Shown in pieces: positions 59,652 through 64,000 of a stretch of DNA of 64,000 nt. The notes under the pieces were generated by a model, which saw only the letters and a program-made list of their open reading frames with translations, was not told where the DNA came from and made no database searches. Each line of letters begins with the position of its first letter. Position 1 is the first letter of the stretch. This DNA is from Pedobacter punctiformis (GTDB taxonomy: Bacteria > Bacteroidota > Bacteroidia > Sphingobacteriales > Sphingobacteriaceae): the NCBI RefSeq assembly GCF_027213715.1, contig NZ_JAPWGM010000001.1:930001-994000 (forward strand), written 5' to 3'. Both the position numbers and the translations under genes were made by a program.

Positions 59652-61034
59652 TTATAATTCAAAAACTGCCCCTCTTTCCGGAATAGAAACAGCAAATCCT
59701 TCATCCTGTAATGCAGCAGATAAACTTTGCAAGCTGCTGTCTTCGCCGTGTACCAGAAAAACTCTTTTGGGATGTCCGGTTTGTTTGACTGTTTTTACCA
59801 GATCGTTATGATCTCCGTGACCGCTTAATAAATCGGTTTGACGAATGGTTGCGTATACCATCATTTCGCGGTCTTTTATTTTCACAATAGGATCGCCACG
59901 CAATAATTTATTTCCTAAAGTTCCTTTAGCGCAATAGCCGATAAAAAGAATGGTACAATAATAGTTTTGTATGTTGTAATAAAGGTGATCCTGAATTCTG
60001 CCACCTTCTAACATGCCCGCTGAAGAAATAATAATGCAGGGGTCAAAATAGTTGGAAACATCTTTACTTTCCTTCATGGTATGAACATAAGCAAGATGCT
60101 CAAATTCAAATTCATCCCCCATAGTTTGATAAAAATCTTTTGCCTCCTGATTAACAAGGTTATGATGTTTGCGGTAAATCTCCGTTGCCTGAACCGCCAT
60201 TGGGCTATCCACAAAAATTTGAACTGGAGGCAACAACTTTTTGGTAAAAATTTGATTCAGGGCAAAAACCAGCGATTGCGTACGGCCAATGCTAAAAGCT
60301 GGAATAATCAGCCTTCCAGGGCTTTTAATACAAGCCTCGGTAATCTCTTTTATTAAACGTTCTTCCAGGGTTTGATCTTTGGTATGAAAACGGCCACCGT
60401 AGGTCGATTCAGTTACCAGATAATCCACTTCGGGTAAAGCTTCAGGATTGGTTAGTACCGGGTAATTTTCTCTTCCGATATCGCCGGTAAAGGCAATCTT
60501 TTTCTCCTCCCCATGGTCGTTTATCGTGAGCACGGCTGCAGCAGCACCAAGCAGGTGCCCTACGGGAACAAAAGTTAAACTGATGTCGCCATTAATTCGA
60601 AAAGGTTTATTAAAAGCAATGGTTACAAACCTGTCGATGGTATCCATTACATGTTTTTGCAGGTATAAAGGTTTGGGTCCGCTAAAATTACCGCGTTTGG
60701 TTCTCGGTTTACGTTTTTCTTTGCTCAGAAAAATATTAACAGAATCAAACAGTAAAATAGCGGTTAAATCTGCCGTTGGTCCGGTACATAAAACCTGCCC
60801 GTTGAAACCCATTCTTACCAAAGTGGGTAAGTTGCCCGAATGATCAATATGGGCATGGGTTAAAATCACTAAATTTATACTTGCGGGATCAAACGGAAAC
60901 TGCTGATTTTCTTCCTGATAGGTATCTTTCTCATAATCAAGGCCACAATCTATCAGTATTTTGTAATGCCCAACTTCCAGCAGGTGCATACTTCCTGTTA
61001 CTTGTTGTGCTGCGCCCCAAAACGTTAACTTCAT
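59652..61034 (-). CDS. Beta-CASP metallo-beta-lactamase RNA hydrolase
   Basis: A 460-residue MBL-fold nuclease of the CPSF73/RNase-J-related group. Zinc motif THAHIDHSGNLP (HxHxDH) with further ligands in VGHLLGA and FTGDIGR. The beta-CASP domain (about residues 180-390) includes VDSPMA and SSAGMLEGGR; the C-terminal HGDHNDL and LVHGEDSSLQSL supply the last ligands. Bacteroidota usually have this short form beside other RNases. The role is probably RNA processing or decay. It is a single gene, converging on proA across 40 bp. Confidence 0.93.
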   Translation of the reverse strand: MKLTFWGAAQQVTGSMHLLEVGHYKILIDCGLDYEKDTYQEENQQFPFDPASINLVILTHAHIDHSGNLPTLVRMGFNGQVLCTGPTADLTAILLFDSVNIFLSKEKRKPRTKRGNFSGPKPLYLQKHVMDTIDRFVTIAFNKPFRINGDISLTFVPVGHLLGAAAAVLTINDHGEEKKIAFTGDIGRENYPVLTNPEALPEVDYLVTESTYGGRFHTKDQTLEERLIKEITEACIKSPGRLIIPAFSIGRTQSLVFALNQIFTKKLLPPVQIFVDSPMAVQATEIYRKHHNLVNQEAKDFYQTMGDEFEFEHLAYVHTMKESKDVSNYFDPCIIISSAGMLEGGRIQDHLYYNIQNYYCTILFIGYCAKGTLGNKLLRGDPIVKIKDREMMVYATIRQTDLLSGHGDHNDLVKTVKQTGHPKRVFLVHGEDSSLQSLSAALQDEGFAVSIPERGAVFEL

Positions 61035-61147
61035 CTTTCTTTCTATAGGGTTATTCAGGTGTAAAGTAATATAATTGGATCAAATTTTAAGCAGATCGGG
61101 GTAAATTTTTTAATAGACTAAATTTTACGGCGTTAAAAAGTATAGTT

Positions 61148-61155
61148 TATCTTTG
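61148..61155 (+). promoter_or_regulatory. -7 box of the small acidic protein gene
   Basis: TATCTTTG is a perfect TAnnTTTG match ending 14 nt before the ATG at 61170, giving a short conventional leader. Confidence 0.5.
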
Positions 61156-61169
61156 TAAGAAAAAAGACC

Positions 61170-61415
61170 ATGCAAGAGCCATTTGATGTAGAAGTTGGAC
61201 CCATTACTTATGCTGTATTTCCTGAAGGAAATGATACTTACACCATTTTTAAAAATGGAAAAGAATACATCCAGATTTTAAAGGATACTTCTTCTATCTG
61301 GTTAAAATTAGATTACAAAACGGAGCTTCCAATTTTTGAAGAAGATGAAGAGGTAAATGCAATTGGTGCCGCCATTGCCAGTTACACCCCGCAAGAGGAA
61401 GACGAGGAAGAATAG
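61170..61415 (+). CDS. Small acidic conserved hypothetical protein
   Basis: An 81-residue protein. The first 55 residues read as a compact beta-rich domain (GPITYAVFPEGNDTYTIFKN, then YIQILKDTSSIWLKLDYK). The last 30 residues are strongly acidic (FEEDEEVNAIG, PQEEDEEE). I do not recognise a named family, though the composition and clear promoter support a real gene. It stands alone between the MBL gene (divergent) and the convergent hypothetical gene, whose end is 10 bp away. Confidence 0.7.
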   Translation: MQEPFDVEVGPITYAVFPEGNDTYTIFKNGKEYIQILKDTSSIWLKLDYKTELPIFEEDEEVNAIGAAIASYTPQEEDEEE

Positions 61416-61425
61416 TGATCTAGGG

Positions 61426-62163
61426 TTAGCCCTGATCCATAAAGCGCTCAAAAACATCCTCTGTGATGTTTTGAAGGGTTATTAGCTTACGGCGTTTTAG
61501 TTGCTGCCACTTTGTTTTAGGGTTATCTTTTTTGCCAAACATGTTTCCTCCCGAAGTACTCCCTTGTTTGAATGTAGAGAAGTTACTACTGGTTGCATAT
61601 TTTTCTCCGGATGCCCGGTGATAACTGTGGCTATCGGCACCGATTAATTCTAATTGATTATTCTGATACCGGAAAATATAATCGTTGTTGGTTACTTCCC
61701 AGGCTCCACAGGAATAAAAATACTGAAAAGATAATCTAAGCGATCCTTTTTCAATAGCCAATGCTTTGGTTTCACTTAATGGATCTTCCAGACAGCGACT
61801 TTCCTCAGAATTTTCTGTTGGAATAAATTTGGTGTTTTCGGCAACGAGCTGATAACCGTCCTTATTTTTGAATAAGACCAATAATTTTCTGGGATTGATA
61901 TTCAAAACATTTGCACCCATTTCATCATTTTTAAGGAAATTTTTCGGATTGGTATTTTCAATAATTATAGCCTCATCCTGCAAAAGATCTTTATTCAAAT
62001 CTCCGCTTACACTGTAAATTATTTTCCAGCTATCGGGAACAAAAGCCTTTACAGTAGCGGCTGATTTTTTTATAACCGGATTATCGTTTTGCGCATATAA
62101 ATGGTATGAAATTAAAGTGATTATACAAACGAAAATATATTTAGTGTAATTTCTATTGCTCAT
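61426..62163 (-). CDS. Exported hypothetical protein
   Basis: A 245-residue protein from ATG 62163, beginning with a signal peptide (KYIFVCIITLISYHLYAQ). The open frame goes further upstream to 62238, but only over the preceding gene. The body contains SGDLNKDLLQDEAIIIENT, which resembles an FG-GAP/VCBS-like calcium loop (D-x-N-x-D), and a cysteine pair (SRCLEDP and YSCGAW). I cannot assign a family with confidence. Its start overlaps the SanA/YdcF-type gene by 11 bp (GATGAGCAATAG), so translation is probably coupled. Confidence 0.72.
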   Translation of the reverse strand: MSNRNYTKYIFVCIITLISYHLYAQNDNPVIKKSAATVKAFVPDSWKIIYSVSGDLNKDLLQDEAIIIENTNPKNFLKNDEMGANVLNINPRKLLVLFKNKDGYQLVAENTKFIPTENSEESRCLEDPLSETKALAIEKGSLRLSFQYFYSCGAWEVTNNDYIFRYQNNQLELIGADSHSYHRASGEKYATSSNFSTFKQGSTSGGNMFGKKDNPKTKWQQLKRRKLITLQNITEDVFERFMDQG

Positions 62164-62827
62164 CTTTAGTATAATTTGAAGGCCCGTTAATGTCGATAAT
62201 TGCGCCCATAAAATGAGGGTTTCTATTTCTAGCAACATCTAATGCAGATTTTGCAATGGCAAAATATTCCCTGAAACGAACATAGTTGTATCCCCCGTAA
62301 ATGCCACGGTTTGCAACAAAACCATAAGATTTTATACCCAGCTGATCTCCGATGTAAACGGCCCGGTTTAAATGATATTTTTGAGATACTAAAATGGCAG
62401 TATCTACCTTAAACAAGTTCTTAGCCCTGTACATGGTAGAGTAGCTGTCAAAACCAGCATAGTCAACATAAATTTTTGTAGTATCAACCCCATGTTCATA
62501 ACAGTAAGTTTTCATTACAGTTAGTTCATCGTGTTCATCATTGCCGTTATCTCCCGAAAGCAGAAGTTTTTGAACTTTATTTTCTTTGTACAATTTAATG
62601 CCTGCATCTAAGCGGTCCTGTAAATATTTTCCTGGTTTATTGTTGTTAATCCCAGCCCCGAAAATTATAGCCACATTACTTTTTGGCAGCTCTTTTTCAT
62701 TGCTATAAATCGAAGGATTTGTTTTAGATTTTACATAGTAATTAACAGTTACAACAAAAACTATTCCGGCTATTGCAACAAGGATTAATGGTTTAATCAG
62801 TTTTTTTATTTTCACAGGTTTGGTCAA
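62153..62827 (-). CDS. SanA/YdcF-type DUF218 membrane protein
   Basis: A 224-residue protein with an N-terminal membrane helix (about residues 10-30) and a DUF218 domain. The typical segments are AIIFGAGINNNKPGKYLQDR, KLLLSGDNGNDEHDEL, YAGFDSYSTMYRA and VSQKYHLNRAVYIGDQLG. E. coli SanA affects envelope permeability to vancomycin; the biochemical role of the family remains unclear. It is the first gene of a coupled pair with the exported hypothetical gene (11-bp overlap). It is separated from the propeller gene by 109 bp. Confidence 0.88.
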   Translation of the reverse strand: MTKPVKIKKLIKPLILVAIAGIVFVVTVNYYVKSKTNPSIYSNEKELPKSNVAIIFGAGINNNKPGKYLQDRLDAGIKLYKENKVQKLLLSGDNGNDEHDELTVMKTYCYEHGVDTTKIYVDYAGFDSYSTMYRAKNLFKVDTAILVSQKYHLNRAVYIGDQLGIKSYGFVANRGIYGGYNYVRFREYFAIAKSALDVARNRNPHFMGAIIDINGPSNYTKDEQ

Positions 62828-62936
62828 ATTTCTCTATTAATATTATTCGTTTTCACTTTTATCCAGGCTAAATGTAGCCTTAAAACTCACTTTTTACAAA
62901 TTTTCTCCCTGTTGGGTTTCTATATAATACTGTCAA

Positions 62937-64000
62937 TTATTTCTTCCTTAAGTATTTTATTTGAAAATAATTATGATGCCCGTTAACAAAAGCTTGTTTT
63001 ATCAGCACCACAAACTTTTTGGTTTTGAGTTCATATTTAACAATGCCCTGTTCGGTGGCATAAATTAAATCATCATTTTTATCTATTTCGATATTAGAAA
63101 TTGGCGCATATTTTTTTTCGGTTTTTAAGGTTGTTGTTACATCACCATCTGTGTTTAGTAAAAAAATCAGTTCTCCATTGGTTGCAGTAATTTTATTGCC
63201 AACCAGCCTCCATTTTTCAATTCCTTTTAGTTCTGTTTTCCACTTCAATTTTCCGCTATTTTTATCAATGGCTATTATCGCAGGCTGTACTTTATCGGTT
63301 TGATTTACACAGGCTAATATGTAATCATCATACAAGTAAGTATTACCGTCTTCCTGTATGGAGCTGATGTTGGGGTTCTCAAATTTCCATTCGAATAGTT
63401 TAGGGTTTTTTGCAAAGGTATTATTAGGGTCCGTAATATCCGAAACGGGTAAATTATTGTTTTTGTCGAAGTGCAAAGCATAAAATCTACCTTTTTCATC
63501 GCCTACAAAAAGATACTTTCCATCGCTGAGCATTTGGGCATAAATAGGATTGGTAAATTGGCTCGGCTCGGCATTTGGTAATTCATCAGCACCATCAAAA
63601 ATGCCATAACTGGTATTTGTACCTTCATTTTTGCTATACATGTTTAAAAAAACGGCCGAATTAACAAAGATATAATCGTTAAGTAAAACCGGCCTAAATA
63701 GGTTAAATACCGTTGGTAGATTCTCTACCCAATTTTTTTCACCTGTTTTTTTATTGAAGTTGTACAGCGCAGGGTGGTTTTGGCTTTCTGGTTGATTGGT
63801 AGAGGTGATATAAACATTGTTTTCAGCAATTAAAGGCTGAGTCATAAACAATGGTTTTAGCGAATTTACAAATGTCGTGTCAAGTGTCCCATCTTGTGTT
63901 GCTATGGCCTCTTCCGCCCCATCGCCACCGCCCAAAATATGCTCTTGCCACAAAATTTTACCAGTGTTAATGTTGAAAGCAATCAATTCTCCACTTTCGA
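62937..64000 (-). CDS. PQQ-like beta-propeller protein (N-terminus beyond window)
   Basis: The minus-strand frame is open to the window edge (at least 354 codons); the TTG at 63986 is an internal Leu codon, as the upstream residues ESGE continue the blade pattern ELIAFNINTGKILWQ. Further blades are YNFNKKTGEKNWVEN and IAIDKNSGKLKWKTE. This is the PQQ-like repeat. It ends with a basic LRKK tail. It is similar in type to the propeller gene at 13943 but not a close copy. Signal peptide and start cannot be seen. Function unknown. Confidence 0.82.
   Translation of the reverse strand, partial: ESGELIAFNINTGKILWQEHILGGGDGAEEAIATQDGTLDTTFVNSLKPLFMTQPLIAENNVYITSTNQPESQNHPALYNFNKKTGEKNWVENLPTVFNLFRPVLLNDYIFVNSAVFLNMYSKNEGTNTSYGIFDGADELPNAEPSQFTNPIYAQMLSDGKYLFVGDEKGRFYALHFDKNNNLPVSDITDPNNTFAKNPKLFEWKFENPNISSIQEDGNTYLYDDYILACVNQTDKVQPAIIAIDKNSGKLKWKTELKGIEKWRLVGNKITATNGELIFLLNTDGDVTTTLKTEKKYAPISNIEIDKNDDLIYATEQGIVKYELKTKKFVVLIKQAFVNGHHNYFQIKYLRKK

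Noticed and set aside
60526..60843. 105-codon plus-strand frame over the metallohydrolase gene
   Set aside because: Antisense shadow of the zinc-binding domain with no family resemblance.
63984..63986. TTG start for the right-edge propeller gene
   Set aside because: The frame and the blade pattern continue upstream to the window edge, so the gene is truncated by the window.

Overview
The window looks like chromosomal DNA of a Bacteroidota bacterium, most likely Sphingobacteriaceae (Pedobacter-like). The evidence is an AT-rich composition, Bacteroidota-type promoters (-7 box TAnnTTTG), almost no Shine-Dalgarno sequences, an S16 protein with a long acidic tail, and lineage-typical families (YugP peptidase, VIT/DUF2135 protein, AsmA-like/GT51 fusion, split DsbD). 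It is mostly ordinary housekeeping sequence. I see no rRNA, tRNA, CRISPR array, prophage or complete insertion sequence. 56 protein genes are supported; the gene at each edge (rmuC on the left, a PQQ-propeller protein on the right) is cut by the window.

Layout. 1-8.3 kb: rmuC (partial), purU, a DAO-type flavoenzyme, YugP-like peptidase, apaG, dusB, CPBP protease, DUF2007, cdsA, a methyltransferase and a hotdog thioesterase. 8.3-16 kb: metE under a cobalamin riboswitch, an M14 metallocarboxypeptidase and a PQQ-propeller protein. 16-22.6 kb: a DsbA-like protein and a complete RND efflux operon (adaptor, pump, outer-membrane factor). 22.8-27.6 kb: DUF3820, an AAA/DUF4143 ATPase with a tandem palindromic operator, and mfd. 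27.9-36.7 kb: DUF2752 and TM2 membrane proteins, nif3-like, a coiled-coil zinc-ribbon protein, a TPR protein, a KAS III enzyme, a LUD protein, ftsH and rsfS. 36.7-41.2 kb: birA, a split DsbD system, pfkA and ybjQ. 41.5-45.1 kb: a VIT/vWA/TPR/DUF2135 protein and a 5'(3')-deoxyribonucleotidase. 45.2-50.4 kb: the rpsP-rimM-trmD-rplS cluster, an MscS channel, psd and hpt. 50.4-56.9 kb: an AsmA-like/GT51 protein, a Mrp-type ATPase, a NifU domain protein, def and an M16 peptidase. 57.2-64 kb: proB-proA, a beta-CASP metallohydrolase, small hypotheticals, a SanA/YdcF-type protein and the partial propeller protein.

Themes. Envelope and redox functions recur: an RND pump, cdsA and psd for phospholipid, DsbD with DsbA-like partners, and membrane proteases. 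RNA and translation functions also recur: dusB, rsfS, rimM, trmD, S16, L19 and def. Regulation is unusually readable. There is a textbook B12 riboswitch on metE. Several genes have the -7 promoter box ending only 4-5 nt before the start codon, which implies leaderless mRNAs. Three mRNAs (rpsP, rplS, zinc-ribbon) appear to start with a small hairpin right after the box.

The least explained sequences are a GC-richer, strongly foldable intergenic segment between the M16 peptidase and proB (56897-57096), the tandem 32-bp palindromic repeats that carry the promoter of the DUF4143 ATPase (24198-24267), and a 16-bp sequence shared upstream of two unrelated genes (30785 and 57189). I did not find a convincing new multi-gene system. 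The ATPase/operator unit and the structured intergenic segment are the best candidates for something undescribed.
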